From an uncultured Flavihumibacter sp. (GTDB taxonomy: Bacteria; Bacteroidota; Bacteroidia; Chitinophagales; Chitinophagaceae), in assembly GCA_902168105.1 (NCBI GenBank), contig CABHOY010000028.1, forward strand, positions 26,172-90,171: DNA of 64,000 nucleotides, written 5' to 3'. The position numbers and the translations under genes were made by a program. Shown one piece after another: positions 34,215 through 44,417 of this stretch (the stretch's first letter is position 1; the number at the start of each line of letters is the position of its first letter). A model generated the notes under the pieces. That model did no database searches and was not told where the DNA came from. It worked only from the letters and a program-made list of their open reading frames with translations.

Positions 34215-36173
34215 ATGAAACGTGTTCTTATTGTTGCCTCCATGCTGGTAATATGCGCCTGCAGGTTATATGCTCAAACCTATACGCCCATTGCCGTAAC
34301 AGGTTTCAACAATGACGGAGTAGCCGAAACAGGCGTCGATGCCGCAGCTGTGACCACCACCGGGCTTGACATCCAGGAAAAAATACTCTACACATTTGAT
34401 TTTGCTGCCGCCAATAGTTTAGAGGCAGGGATAGCGAACGACGGTGTTTTTTCTACCGGGCTGCGTACTTATCAAATGGCAGGTTTTGCGGAAAACAATG
34501 TACTGTATCTGTCCAAACTGGGCGGCGTCCAGAATACAGTTGGTACAGGTACCCTGACTTTTGCTACGCCCGGTGCATATAGTAAAATAAGCCTGTTATG
34601 CTTCTCTACCGAACAAGGTAGTACACTTGGCATTACCTTCAACTATACGGACGGTACGACCTCACCACAGGTTGTCGCCAGTATCCTTGACTGGTTTGGT
34701 GGTATCAACCCTGTTTTTGACAGTTATGGCCGTATCAAAAGGCAGACGGCAGGGCCATATGCGGTCGAAGGACTTACTTCCAACGACCCGCGCATTTACT
34801 GTATTGATATTGCCCCTGCATGTGAAAATCAGGCAAAGCCCATAGCATCTATCACTATAGAATACCTCGTAAGCGGTGATTTCAGCAACCTGTCCAGGGC
34901 TGTATTTCTTGCAGTGTCAGGATTGGCTTATGTCCCGGTTGCCGTAACGCCTGATGTAACGAAAGCGACCTGTGGCAACAGCGACGGTAGTATCACCATT
35001 ACCGCTACAGGTGGTGCGTTTCCACTTACCTATTCCTGGAATACCACACCTGTACAAACCACAGAAGTAGCTACCGATCTGGCGGCAGGCACATATACCT
35101 GTACTGTTACAGATGCCAATGGTTGTAATGCCGATTTTGCTGCAGATGTAAGCGAGGAATCCATGACGCTCCTGAAGGCCCTCGCTAAACCGGCCGATAT
35201 TTGTTCCGGCACCACTACAAAGCTGTATGCAATACCTACCGGCGGCAATATGAGATCATATACATGGGAACCAGGCAATATCACTGACTCCAGCTTTACC
35301 ATTACACCCGATACTACTACTACCTTCAAGCTTACTGCAGAAGACCAGAATGGTTGTCGTGTAATAGACAGTATCAAAGTGACCGTTACTAAAAAACCGG
35401 CTGCGCCACTTGTGTCGGCACTGACCATCTGCCCCGATAGCACAGCTACTTTAAAAATAGACAACGCGACGACACCTTTTACCTACAACTGGTACACCTA
35501 CCCTTCCGGCGGCGATGTGGAAGGACAGGGATCAACTTATATCACACCGGCAGTAGGAACAGAAACCACATGGTATGTGGAAGCGGTAAATGGCCCTTGC
35601 AGCAGCGACAGAACAGCGGTAACCGTCACGCCTTACGACCGGGCTATCACGCCTGTGGTAAAAGCAGGAAGCATCACGACTAACGGTGTCACCTTCACCT
35701 GGGACGCTGTACCAGGTGCAACCGGCTATATTGTTTCTGTGGATGGTGGTACCTATGTAACACCGAGTTCCGGGAATACCGGTACGTCACATCTCGTCAC
35801 CGGCATTACTAACCAGGAGTCGATATCTATTAAGGTGATCGCTCTTGGCCCTATAGCCTGTCAGAATAGTTTGCCGGGCCTGGCGTCCGCAAAGCCTAAA
35901 CCGGGTGAGATATTCATCCCGAATGCCTTTACCCCCAACGGCGATGGCAAGAACGATAATTTCAAACCGGAAGGCACGACGATATCTGCCATTGATATGA
36001 AAGTATTCAACCAGTGGGGAGAACTGATCTATCAGACCAATCAGCTAACAGGCTGGAATGGTACCTATAATGGTAAGTTGCAGCCCACAGGAGTATACAC
36101 TTACACAGTTAGAATTACACTGAATAACAAAACTGAACTGACAAAAAAAGGCGCCATAAACCTTCTGCGATAG
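34215..36173 (+). CDS. Paralogous surface protein with type B T9SS CTD
   Basis: 652 residues, 31 nt after its paralog and likely in the same operon. Signal peptide (cleavage near LYAQ), the same N-terminal domain (YTPIAVTGFNNDGVAETGVDAAAV against YTPVPVTGFNADIVAEAGTNAVAV), a SprB-like repeat (TKATCGNSDGSITITATGGAFP), Ig-like domains and an FN3-like region with no PKD motif, then a CTD (IPNAFTPNGDGKNDNF, VFNQWGELIYQT, PTGVYTYTV). It appears to have arisen by tandem duplication with change of the middle domains. A T9SS-exported surface role is inferred. Confidence 0.85.
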   Translation: MKRVLIVASMLVICACRLYAQTYTPIAVTGFNNDGVAETGVDAAAVTTTGLDIQEKILYTFDFAAANSLEAGIANDGVFSTGLRTYQMAGFAENNVLYLSKLGGVQNTVGTGTLTFATPGAYSKISLLCFSTEQGSTLGITFNYTDGTTSPQVVASILDWFGGINPVFDSYGRIKRQTAGPYAVEGLTSNDPRIYCIDIAPACENQAKPIASITIEYLVSGDFSNLSRAVFLAVSGLAYVPVAVTPDVTKATCGNSDGSITITATGGAFPLTYSWNTTPVQTTEVATDLAAGTYTCTVTDANGCNADFAADVSEESMTLLKALAKPADICSGTTTKLYAIPTGGNMRSYTWEPGNITDSSFTITPDTTTTFKLTAEDQNGCRVIDSIKVTVTKKPAAPLVSALTICPDSTATLKIDNATTPFTYNWYTYPSGGDVEGQGSTYITPAVGTETTWYVEAVNGPCSSDRTAVTVTPYDRAITPVVKAGSITTNGVTFTWDAVPGATGYIVSVDGGTYVTPSSGNTGTSHLVTGITNQESISIKVIALGPIACQNSLPGLASAKPKPGEIFIPNAFTPNGDGKNDNFKPEGTTISAIDMKVFNQWGELIYQTNQLTGWNGTYNGKLQPTGVYTYTVRITLNNKTELTKKGAINLLR

Positions 36174-36197
36174 ACCTGTTAAAGACCCGTTTTATTC

Positions 36198-36240
36198 AAG
36201 GGCATTCTGAAGGTAGTATACTTTCAGAATGCCCTTTTTT
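36198..36240 (+). terminator. Terminator of the CTD-protein operon
   Basis: A 14-bp stem (36198-36211 with 36223-36236) followed by a T-run, 25 nt after the stop. Confidence 0.85.
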
Positions 36241-36609
36241 ATTATAACACTGTTAGATAATGAGGCTGTACATCATTCTGGTTGCTAAAAAACTTTCAAT
36301 GTATCTGAAACACAATCATTCATGCAGTAATAGCCCGGACTACTGAAAAAGATAGTACCTTGCCGTGGGAATATTTAACAATGGGATAAGCGTTTTCTAT
36401 TCATCTTTGCGCCGTTGCATTATTAACCTTCCATCAGGTTACGAAGTCATGAGAATGAACACAACGGACATGTTGCAGCATATAGAAGCCATATCCACCA
36501 TTAATCATTATAAAAGAAACAACATTAAGCAGTGTGTATTGAGCATCATGGCATCGATCTTCTCCGGATGTCTCTCTGTGCAAACACTAAAATCTGAACT
36601 AATCTGACA
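36241..36609. other. Intergenic region with a short doubtful ORF
   Basis: An 80-codon frame at 36365-36607 ends just before the SDR gene. Its middle (HIEAISTINHYKRN) faintly recalls the N-terminus of Bacteroidota AraC-type regulators that often neighbour SDR genes, so it could be a vestige, but I would not call it a gene. Confidence 0.35.
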
Positions 36610-37419
36610 ATGAAAAAAGTAATTCTCGTTACCGGCGCATCTACAGGCCTGGGTTTCGCTACTGCCAAAATACTCGCAGCAGAGGGGCATACCGTTTATG
36701 GCACCAGCCGGGATATCAAACGTATTAAAGATGCTCCTTTCAAGCCACTGCAAATGGACATTACTGACGATGCTTCTGTAAATGCTGCCATCGCCCAGAT
36801 CATCAAAAACGACGGCCAGATAGATGTAGTAGTTAACAACGCCGGTAATGGCATTGTAGCACCGCTATATGCAACGCCTGTGGACGAAGCCAAAAGGCAA
36901 TTTGAGGTAAACTTCTTCGGTATGGTACGTGTGAACAGTGCTGTTCTTCCCGGAATGATCGAACGAAAAAGGGGGATGATCGTGCAGATCAGCTCATTGG
37001 GAGGTTTGTTCGGATTACCTTACCAGGGCATGTACTGTGCCTCCAAATTTGCGGTGGAAGGTTATTCAGAAAGCCTACGTATGGAGTTGTTGTATACCGG
37101 TGTTAAAGTCGCTGTTGTAAATCCCGGCGATTTCAAGACCTCATTCACAGATAACCGCGAGAAATTACCGTTTTCTCTGTCGAACGAGAAATTGCAAAAG
37201 GACTTCGATGCCGCCGTTACCTGTATGGGAAAGGACGAACAGAATGGCAGTCATCCTGATGTAGTGGCCAAAAAGATCAGCAAGATCGTCTCCAAAGCCA
37301 ATCCTGCACACAATTACCTGGTGGGCGCGCTGGGACAGACCATTGTACCGACGCTGAAGGCAATCCTTCCCGGAAGCCTGTTTACTAAGCTGATGACGGG
37401 TCACTATGGTATTAAATAG
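36610..37419 (+). CDS. SDR family oxidoreductase
   Basis: 269 residues of a classical short-chain dehydrogenase/reductase: nucleotide-binding GASTGLG near residue 9, TSRD after strand 2 (suggesting NADP preference), NNAGNG, the catalytic Ser in VQISSLGG and YCASKFAVEG with catalytic Tyr and Lys. It is cytoplasmic and uses NAD(P)(H) to oxidise or reduce an unknown alcohol or carbonyl. The gene is alone between two terminators. Confidence 0.9.
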   Translation: MKKVILVTGASTGLGFATAKILAAEGHTVYGTSRDIKRIKDAPFKPLQMDITDDASVNAAIAQIIKNDGQIDVVVNNAGNGIVAPLYATPVDEAKRQFEVNFFGMVRVNSAVLPGMIERKRGMIVQISSLGGLFGLPYQGMYCASKFAVEGYSESLRMELLYTGVKVAVVNPGDFKTSFTDNREKLPFSLSNEKLQKDFDAAVTCMGKDEQNGSHPDVVAKKISKIVSKANPAHNYLVGALGQTIVPTLKAILPGSLFTKLMTGHYGIK

Positions 37420-37459
37420 GGGAATGATCCTTTGAAGCACTAAAGATTTAGCATATTTT

Positions 37460-37507
37460 GATAGGGTTGATCAATAGCCGGTAAGGCTTTGATCAACCCT
37501 ATCTCAT
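37460..37507 (+). terminator. Terminator of the SDR gene
   Basis: A perfect 15-bp stem (37460-37474 with 37489-37503) followed by CATTTT. Confidence 0.8.
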
Positions 37508-37644
37508 TTTACAGGCCCTAAAGCAACCCCGGCCGTAAAAAACTTTGATTTTTACAACTATTCATTTGAATGAAACAATAAAACGAACAGGATTCTTACC
37601 AACTTTACATTGTATTTGAAGGTACTCAACGGACAGAAGACAGT

Positions 37645-37679
37645 AAAAAGAACCACGTTTGACGGGTGGTTCTTTTTTT
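37645..37679 (+). terminator. Second terminator with no gene in front of it
   Basis: A 12-nt stem (AAAAAGAACCAC 37645-37656 with GTGGTTCTTTTT 37666-37677) with a strong T-run. The SDR gene already ends at 37460-37507, so this may close a small RNA starting between the two. The rest of the gap 37508-37752 shows no ORF. Confidence 0.6.
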
Positions 37680-37752
37680 ATAAAACGTAGCAGATATAAA
37701 ATGTCATTACTTCAAGATTCCTTCAAAGTTTAAAACGAATTATGCAGTTGAT

Positions 37753-38436
37753 ATGAAAGTACTGCTCGTTGAAGATAATATGGAGCTGGCCTGCAGCATT
37801 AATAACTTTCTTGAAAAAGAAGGTTACCTGTGCGAAGTGAGTTACACCAGTAATGAAGCACATGATAAATTGGTTTCGTTTCAATATGATTGTGTGCTGC
37901 TGGATATTACATTGCCTGATGGCAACGGACTGGAACTCCTCCAGTTTATTCACCTGGAGAAGATCGACTGTTGTGTGCTGATCATTTCTGCAAGAAATTC
38001 TTTAGACGATAAAATAACAGGATTAGAGGGGGGTGCAGATGATTATCTGACCAAACCATTTCATCTCACAGAATTACACGCCCGCCTCAGAGCTATATAT
38101 AGAAGAAAGAAATTGCAGGGTAACAATATTATTACGTTTAACGAGATAACATTGAATACTGATACCCTGGAAGCCATCGTGAACGATGTGAGGCTGGACG
38201 TGACGCCAAAGGAATTCGATCTCCTGCTTTATTTCCTTGTCAACAAGAACAGGGTCTTATCGCGTCAGTCGATTGCGGCACATCTGTGGGGCGACTATAC
38301 CGACAATCTGGCCAATTTTGATTTCGTGTACCAACATGTTAAGAACCTCCGTAAGAAGATACATGCCGCAGAAGGCGGAGATTATATCAATACAGTATAT
38401 GGATTAGGATACAAATTTAATACTGCCTTATCATGA
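37753..38436 (+). CDS. OmpR-family response regulator
   Basis: 227 residues: receiver domain (1-120) with VEDN acidic pair, phosphoacceptor Asp51 in VLLDITLPDGNG and Lys in LTKPFH, then a winged-helix DNA-binding domain (about 130-225: VTPKEFDLLLYFLVNKNRVLSRQSI, then VYQHVKNLRKKI and TVYGLGYKF). It overlaps the kinase gene by 4 bp. Position just before an RND efflux operon suggests it controls that pump in response to an envelope or toxic signal. Confidence 0.9.
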   Translation: MKVLLVEDNMELACSINNFLEKEGYLCEVSYTSNEAHDKLVSFQYDCVLLDITLPDGNGLELLQFIHLEKIDCCVLIISARNSLDDKITGLEGGADDYLTKPFHLTELHARLRAIYRRKKLQGNNIITFNEITLNTDTLEAIVNDVRLDVTPKEFDLLLYFLVNKNRVLSRQSIAAHLWGDYTDNLANFDFVYQHVKNLRKKIHAAEGGDYINTVYGLGYKFNTALS

Positions 38437-39767
38437 AACTGATCAACAAATTCACCCTGTGGTACCTCTGCATCACACTGGCAGCAATGCTTGTAGGAGT
38501 CGCCATCGCTTACAATAAAGTGAAATCAGGGATTGACCAGGCAGAGATCAACAGGCTGAAAGTATTCAATGACCAGATGGCCCGTCAGATGCAACGCGGC
38601 GTATCTCCTGATACCTACATGCGGGGCAGGCCTGCAGAAATTACGCTGTTGCAGAACGAGATACCAGTGAACAGATTCGAAGTACATGAGCATACCTTTT
38701 ACAATACCATGTTACAGCACAGGGAATGCCGGCTGACTGTTACCTCTTTTTATAAGATAAACGGACAGTATTACAGCATCTCCTCTTATAATTATATCAC
38801 CAAAGCAAAAGAGATCCTGCAGGGATTACTAAGTTCCTTCATCTGGATCTTTGCTATACTACTGGCACTGGCTGTATTGTCTGCCCGCTTTGTATCACGG
38901 TTGATACTGGCGCCTTTTCATCATACAATGAAAAAGGTCCGCTCGTTCAACCTGAAAGACAAGAAGCCATTACAACTGCCAGCTGTCAATGCAGCAGAAC
39001 TGAAAACGTTGAACAGCTTTCTGAACGGGATGACGGATAAGGCACTGGACGACTACCGTTCACTGAAAGAATTTACGGAAAACGCATCCCATGAATTACA
39101 GACGCCGGTGGCCGTGCTGCGTAATAAACTGGAACTGCTGACAGAGGCTTATCTGCACGGAAAAGAACCAGATACTATTACAGGGCTGATCGCGGATATG
39201 CAGAACGCCATTGATAAGCTGTCCAGGATAAACAGTTCACTGACCTTACTGGCCAGGCTGGAAAACAATGAATTTGGCAATAAGCAGTCTATCTCCTTCA
39301 GCCAGCTGACGACAGACGCACTGCAAAGCTTTTCCGAGCTGATAGACATGAAAGCCATCACACTGGACACGAAGATCACACCGGGTGTATCTGTACAGTT
39401 ACATCCCGCACTGACAGATATTCTGCTGGGCAACCTGCTCAGTAATGCGATCCGGCACAATTTACAGGGTGGTACTATCAGGGTACGGCTAATTAAATCA
39501 AGGCTGATCATCAGCAATACGGGAAATCAGCCGGACGTACCGACCACTGAGCTGTTCAAGCGATTTAAAAAAGGCAGGAAGAACAGCGACTCGATAGGGA
39601 TCGGCCTGGCTATCGTGAAACAGATCTGTGCCGTCAACCATTTTAATATTCAATATGACTATGCCGGCGGATGGCATACTATGCAAATAATTTTCGAGGA
39701 ATCAACAGAGGGCACAATGTTAGAAAAGGAAAACGCCAACGCACTATTTCCTGAAAAGCAACATTAG
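38433..39767 (+). CDS. Sensor histidine kinase
   Basis: 444 residues, inner membrane. Two membrane segments (about 8-26 and 135-157) flank a sensor loop of about 105 residues. A HAMP-like linker is followed by the HisKA box ENASHELQTPVAVL (phosphoacceptor His220) and a HATPase domain with NLLSNAIRHN (N box) and GIGLAIVKQI (G box). Start overlaps the regulator stop (ATGA), so translation is coupled. It probably phosphorylates the preceding regulator. The periplasmic ligand is unknown. Confidence 0.9.
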   Translation: MKLINKFTLWYLCITLAAMLVGVAIAYNKVKSGIDQAEINRLKVFNDQMARQMQRGVSPDTYMRGRPAEITLLQNEIPVNRFEVHEHTFYNTMLQHRECRLTVTSFYKINGQYYSISSYNYITKAKEILQGLLSSFIWIFAILLALAVLSARFVSRLILAPFHHTMKKVRSFNLKDKKPLQLPAVNAAELKTLNSFLNGMTDKALDDYRSLKEFTENASHELQTPVAVLRNKLELLTEAYLHGKEPDTITGLIADMQNAIDKLSRINSSLTLLARLENNEFGNKQSISFSQLTTDALQSFSELIDMKAITLDTKITPGVSVQLHPALTDILLGNLLSNAIRHNLQGGTIRVRLIKSRLIISNTGNQPDVPTTELFKRFKKGRKNSDSIGIGLAIVKQICAVNHFNIQYDYAGGWHTMQIIFEESTEGTMLEKENANALFPEKQH

Positions 39768-39796
39768 TGTTCATGGTCTAATGTTCAAGTATTATC

Positions 39797-41197
39797 ATGC
39801 AAACAAAAAGAATCGTCGTGATCCTGTTCCTGCTGTTATGGCACGGATCAATGGAAGTTTTACACGCACAACAGGTACTGACGTTGAAAGACGCTGTACA
39901 GACAGCACTAACCAACTATGGATCAATTAAGGCCAAGGCTAATTACCTGAATGCCTCGAAGTCAACCGTCACACAGGCAAAGCGGGACTATCTCCCGAAC
40001 CTTAACCTTTCCGCCCAACAGGATTATGGTACAGTAAATGGACAATTCGGGCCATCTTATGGTCTGAACGGCCTGGCGGTATCCTCTTCAGGTCCTACCC
40101 TGCCATCGCAGAACTGGAACGCTGCTTTTGGCGGCCTTTATCTCGCCAACGTAAACTGGGATTTTTTCGCTTTCGGCCGCGCCAAAGAGAAGATAAAAAC
40201 AGCACAGGCAGTAGTGGCCAGAGATCAGGCGGACTGGGAACAGGAACAATTCCAGCAATCAGTAAGGGTGGCAGGAGCATATCTCAACCTGCTGGCGGCG
40301 CAACGCCTGACCAGGTCATGGTGGAACAACCTGGAACGGGCGGATACCTTTCGTGCAGTGGTCGTAACCAGAGCCAAGAACGGATTGATCCCCGGTGTGG
40401 ATTCTACCCTGGCCAATGCTGAAGTATCCAATGCAAAGATCGCTTATACAAGAGCGAAGGATGTGGAACAGACACAGGCAAACCAACTGGCTGTACTGAT
40501 GGGCGTACCTCCTGCTGAATTCACACTGGACACACTGTTCATTGCACGCATTCCGGCGGCACTGACAGACAGTGTTAATACAGCAGTACAGGAGCATCCT
40601 TTGCTGAAGTATTATGAAAACCGCATCAAACTAAGTGATGAACAGACGCGTTACATACATACCCTGAACTTTCCTGCATTTTCTGTTTTCGGCGTTATGC
40701 AAACAAGAGGTTCAGGCTTTGACGCCAACTATATAACAGACCAGACAGCATATAACAAAGGCTACTGGGATGGTGTAAAACCCGGCCGTAGTAACTATCT
40801 ACTGGGCGTAGGTGTTACCTGGAACATTACTTCTCCACTGAGAGTAAAACACCAGGCGGCATCTCAAAAATTCATATCTAAGGGCTTGCAGGATGAATAT
40901 GAACTGGTACGTCAGCAACTGACAGCACAGTTATCACTGTCTGACACCCGGATCCAGAATGCGCTTGTCAACTATGCAGAAGCTCCTATACAGGTCAACG
41001 CTGCGACGGAAGCTTACCAGCAAAGGACTGTCCTGTACAGGAACGGGCTGAATACGATCGTGGACGTAACACAGGTCTTCTACACACTGAACCGTGCGGA
41101 AACGGACCGTGATATCGCCTACACTAACGTATGGCAGGCACTGTTACTGAAAGCTGCTGCTACCGGCAATTTCTCTCTATTCATCAATGAATTCTAA
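39797..41197 (+). CDS. TolC-family outer membrane efflux protein
   Basis: 466 residues with a signal peptide (cleavage near VLHAQ) and two OEP repeats: LTLKDAVQTALTNYGSIKAK at the N-terminus and the repeated helical hairpins rich in Ala and Gln (TAQAVVARDQADWEQEQFQ; AATEAYQQRTVLYRNGLNTIVDV). It forms the trimeric outer-membrane channel of the tripartite pump encoded with the next two genes. It starts 29 nt after the kinase gene, so all five genes may be one transcript. Confidence 0.9.
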   Translation: MQTKRIVVILFLLLWHGSMEVLHAQQVLTLKDAVQTALTNYGSIKAKANYLNASKSTVTQAKRDYLPNLNLSAQQDYGTVNGQFGPSYGLNGLAVSSSGPTLPSQNWNAAFGGLYLANVNWDFFAFGRAKEKIKTAQAVVARDQADWEQEQFQQSVRVAGAYLNLLAAQRLTRSWWNNLERADTFRAVVVTRAKNGLIPGVDSTLANAEVSNAKIAYTRAKDVEQTQANQLAVLMGVPPAEFTLDTLFIARIPAALTDSVNTAVQEHPLLKYYENRIKLSDEQTRYIHTLNFPAFSVFGVMQTRGSGFDANYITDQTAYNKGYWDGVKPGRSNYLLGVGVTWNITSPLRVKHQAASQKFISKGLQDEYELVRQQLTAQLSLSDTRIQNALVNYAEAPIQVNAATEAYQQRTVLYRNGLNTIVDVTQVFYTLNRAETDRDIAYTNVWQALLLKAAATGNFSLFINEF

Positions 41198-41201
41198 TTA
41201 A

Positions 41202-44200
41202 ATGAACCTGATAAGATCAGCATTACGCAAACCAATATCCATACTGGTAATAGTGGCTGCCCTCTTCTTCTTCGGCATAGGCGCTGTGAGAACGATCAAG
41301 GTAGACATCTTCCCAAAACTGGACCTGCCGGTGATGTATATTGCGCATCCATTCGGAGGATATACTCCTACCCAGATGGAAGCATATTTTGGTAAACAAT
41401 ATATCAACGTCCTGCTTTATGTAAATGGTATCAAAACCATTGAAACGAAAAATATACAGGGGCTTACGCTCATCAAGGTGAGCTTTTATCCAGGCACGAA
41501 CATGGCGCAGGCACAGGCGGAGCTGAGTGCCTTCTGTAACCGTATACAGGCCATCTTCCCTCCGGGTTCACAGCCTCCTTTCATTATCCGTTTTGATGCC
41601 TCTACCCTGCCTGTAGGCGAGCTGGTATTGAGCAGTGAAAAACGTAATAATAATGAGTTACTGGACCTTGCCAACACTTATGTACGTTCATCTTTCACCT
41701 CCATTCCCGGCCTGGTGTCCGCACCTCCCTTTGGTGGTAACTTACGTACTGTAGTTGTGAAGGCAGATCCTGAACTGCTTCGCTCTCACAATATGACGCC
41801 GGACCAGCTGGTAGAAGCATTGCGTATCAACAACCAGACCTCTCCATCCGGTAACGTACGTATCGGCGATATTAACTTCATTACACCGGCCAATACTGCG
41901 ATCCGTACAGTAAAAGACTTTGAGAACATCCCGATCTTTAAAGGGGGCGTACAAAACCTTTATCTGCGTGATGTAGCTACAGTAGAAGACGGAGCGGATA
42001 TCACCACAGGTTATGCGCTGGTGAACGGACGCCGTTCTGTATACCTCAGTGTGGCAAAATCCGGAGATGCATCCACCTGGGATGTGGTACAGAAACTAAA
42101 AAAGGCATTGCCTAAATTCCAGTCACTGCTTCCGGAAGATGTGAAATTATCATATGAATTTGACCAGTCCGTATATGTGATCAATGCTGTAAAAAGCCTG
42201 ATCAGTGAGGGTGCCATTGGTGCGATCCTTACGGGGTTAATGGTACTTCTTTTCCTCGGTGACCCGAGAGGAGCGCTGATCGTGATCCTGACTATTCCAA
42301 CCTCCATCATAGCGGCGGTACTCTGTCTGAAAGTAGCGGGGCAGACCATCAACATTATGACCCTGAGTGGTCTTGCGCTGGCGATCGGTATCCTGGTGGA
42401 TGAGAGTACGGTGACGATAGAAAATATACACCAGCACCTTGATATGGGTAAACCGAAGGGGCTCGCCATCTGGGATGCGTGTAAGGAAATTGCCTTCCCG
42501 AAACTGCTCATCCTGTTCTGTATCCTTGCGGTATTTGCACCGGCATTCACGATGGGTGGTATTCCGGGATCACTGTTCCTGCCACTGGCGTTAGCTATTG
42601 GTTTTGCAATGATCATTTCCTACTTCCTGGCGCAGACCTTTGTACCCATCATGGCCAACTGGCTGATGAAGGAACATCCGCATACAGGACATGAGCCAGA
42701 TCACATTCTGAGTAAGAAAGAACTTGCTGAAAGAACGGATCTTAACAGTAATGGTAAACTATCGATGTTTGAGAGGTTACGTAACCGGTTCATGCGTTTC
42801 ATGGAACGGATCATGCCGGCCCGCAAACTGATCGTATCGGTATATGTTATAGCGGGTATAGCACTGGTGGCGCTTATGCTCAATACCATTGGAAGGGACG
42901 TACTACCCCGTGGTAACGGTAGCCAGTTCCAGCTGAGATTACGCGCACCACAGGGAACCCGTGCTGAAAGGACAGAAGAGATCACCATAAAAACGGTTAA
43001 TGCTATCAGAAGCATTGTAGGACCGGAAAATGTATCTATTTCATCATCTTACGTAGGACAACACCCCGGGCAATTCTCCATCAGCCCTATCTACCTTTTC
43101 ATGCCTGGACCACAGGAAGCAGTAATACAGGTTGCGCTGAAAGAAGATTATAAGGTGAATATGGACGAACTGAAAGATAAGATCAGGGAAAGGATGAGGG
43201 CGGAATTACCGGGTGTTAGTCCTTCATTCGAGCCAATAGAACTGACCGATAAGATCCTCAGTCAGGGTTCTCCTACTCCGATAGAAATAAGGCTTTCCGG
43301 CAGGAACAAACAGCTCAATGAGCAGTATGCAGAGAAAGTGATCGATAAACTGAAAAAGATCTCCTATCTCAGGGACGTGCAGCTTGGACAATCTACCAAG
43401 TATCCTTCTCTGAGGATCACTATCGACCGTGTACGTGCAGCACAGCTGGGAGTCGATGTGAGTGACATCTCCCGTTCACTGATCGCTTCTACTTCTTCCT
43501 CCCGTTACACAGAGAAGAACATCTGGATAGATGAGAAATCAAACCTTAGTTACAGTGTTCAGGTACAGGTACCGGAAAATAAAATGACCGCTATTGAGGA
43601 CATCGCGGAAATTCCTTTGCTGAAAAACGCCAGCAGACCGGTATTAGGAGATGTGGCTACAATAACGAGAGACACCACTTACGGTGAAGCAGATAACCTG
43701 GGCGCTATTCCTTCACTTTCTGTTACCGCCAATACAAACAATATTGACCTCGGCACGGCGACTGACGATGTAAACAAGGCGATTGCTACTATCGGCGAAC
43801 TGCCACGTGGTCTGAGCGTTGAACTGATAGGTTTGAGCTCAACACTCACCGAAACACTGGACAGCCTGCAATCGGGACTGGTGGTAGCGGTAATAGTGAT
43901 CTTCCTTATGCTGGCTGCTAATTTCCAGTCATTCAAGGTATCGATGGTCGTACTGGCCTCTGTACCGGCAGTACTGATCGGTTCACTGACCTTACTGATC
44001 ATTACCGGGTCTACACTGAACCTGCAGTCTTATATGGGTATCATCATGTCGGTGGGCGTATCCATATCGAATGCCGTACTACTGATCACGAATGCCGAAC
44101 AGTTGCGATTGGGCAACGGTAATGCTCTACTTTCTGCAAAAGAAGCCGTAGCATTACGTCTCCGTCCGATCTTAATGACCAGCCTTGCGATGGTGGCAGG

Positions 44201-44417
44201 TATGATCCCAATGGCGAGCGGCCTGGGAGAATCCGGCGACCAGACATCCCCGCTGGGACGTGCGGTGATCGGCGGGTTGATAGCCTCAACCTTCAGCACC
44301 CTCTTCATCTTACCGCTGGTATTTGCATGGGCGCAGGGTAAGGCTACCACACAATCGGTATCACTTGATCCGGAAGATAAAGAAAGTAAAAACTATGTAC
44401 CATCCTTACATGAATAA
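41202..44417 (+). CDS. RND-family efflux transporter permease (AcrB/MexB type)
   Basis: 1071 residues, full RND length. Twelve membrane segments in the RND pattern (one N-terminal, then two groups). Conserved GILVDESTVTIENI in TM4 holds the proton-relay acid as Asp-Glu instead of the Asp-Asp of AcrB, a form found in several Bacteroidota RND pumps. The N-terminus (LRKPISILVIVAALFFFG) and MGIIMSVGVSISNAVLLI are typical. It drives substrate export by proton antiport. A 5-nt gap follows the TolC-type gene and the adaptor gene overlaps its 3' end. Confidence 0.9.
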   Translation: MNLIRSALRKPISILVIVAALFFFGIGAVRTIKVDIFPKLDLPVMYIAHPFGGYTPTQMEAYFGKQYINVLLYVNGIKTIETKNIQGLTLIKVSFYPGTNMAQAQAELSAFCNRIQAIFPPGSQPPFIIRFDASTLPVGELVLSSEKRNNNELLDLANTYVRSSFTSIPGLVSAPPFGGNLRTVVVKADPELLRSHNMTPDQLVEALRINNQTSPSGNVRIGDINFITPANTAIRTVKDFENIPIFKGGVQNLYLRDVATVEDGADITTGYALVNGRRSVYLSVAKSGDASTWDVVQKLKKALPKFQSLLPEDVKLSYEFDQSVYVINAVKSLISEGAIGAILTGLMVLLFLGDPRGALIVILTIPTSIIAAVLCLKVAGQTINIMTLSGLALAIGILVDESTVTIENIHQHLDMGKPKGLAIWDACKEIAFPKLLILFCILAVFAPAFTMGGIPGSLFLPLALAIGFAMIISYFLAQTFVPIMANWLMKEHPHTGHEPDHILSKKELAERTDLNSNGKLSMFERLRNRFMRFMERIMPARKLIVSVYVIAGIALVALMLNTIGRDVLPRGNGSQFQLRLRAPQGTRAERTEEITIKTVNAIRSIVGPENVSISSSYVGQHPGQFSISPIYLFMPGPQEAVIQVALKEDYKVNMDELKDKIRERMRAELPGVSPSFEPIELTDKILSQGSPTPIEIRLSGRNKQLNEQYAEKVIDKLKKISYLRDVQLGQSTKYPSLRITIDRVRAAQLGVDVSDISRSLIASTSSSRYTEKNIWIDEKSNLSYSVQVQVPENKMTAIEDIAEIPLLKNASRPVLGDVATITRDTTYGEADNLGAIPSLSVTANTNNIDLGTATDDVNKAIATIGELPRGLSVELIGLSSTLTETLDSLQSGLVVAVIVIFLMLAANFQSFKVSMVVLASVPAVLIGSLTLLIITGSTLNLQSYMGIIMSVGVSISNAVLLITNAEQLRLGNGNALLSAKEAVALRLRPILMTSLAMVAGMIPMASGLGESGDQTSPLGRAVIGGLIASTFSTLFILPLVFAWAQGKATTQSVSLDPEDKESKNYVPSLHE

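Noticed and set aside
36365..36607. 80-codon ORF before the SDR gene
   Set aside because: Only a faint likeness to the N-terminus of an AraC regulator; kept as an intergenic note, not a gene.
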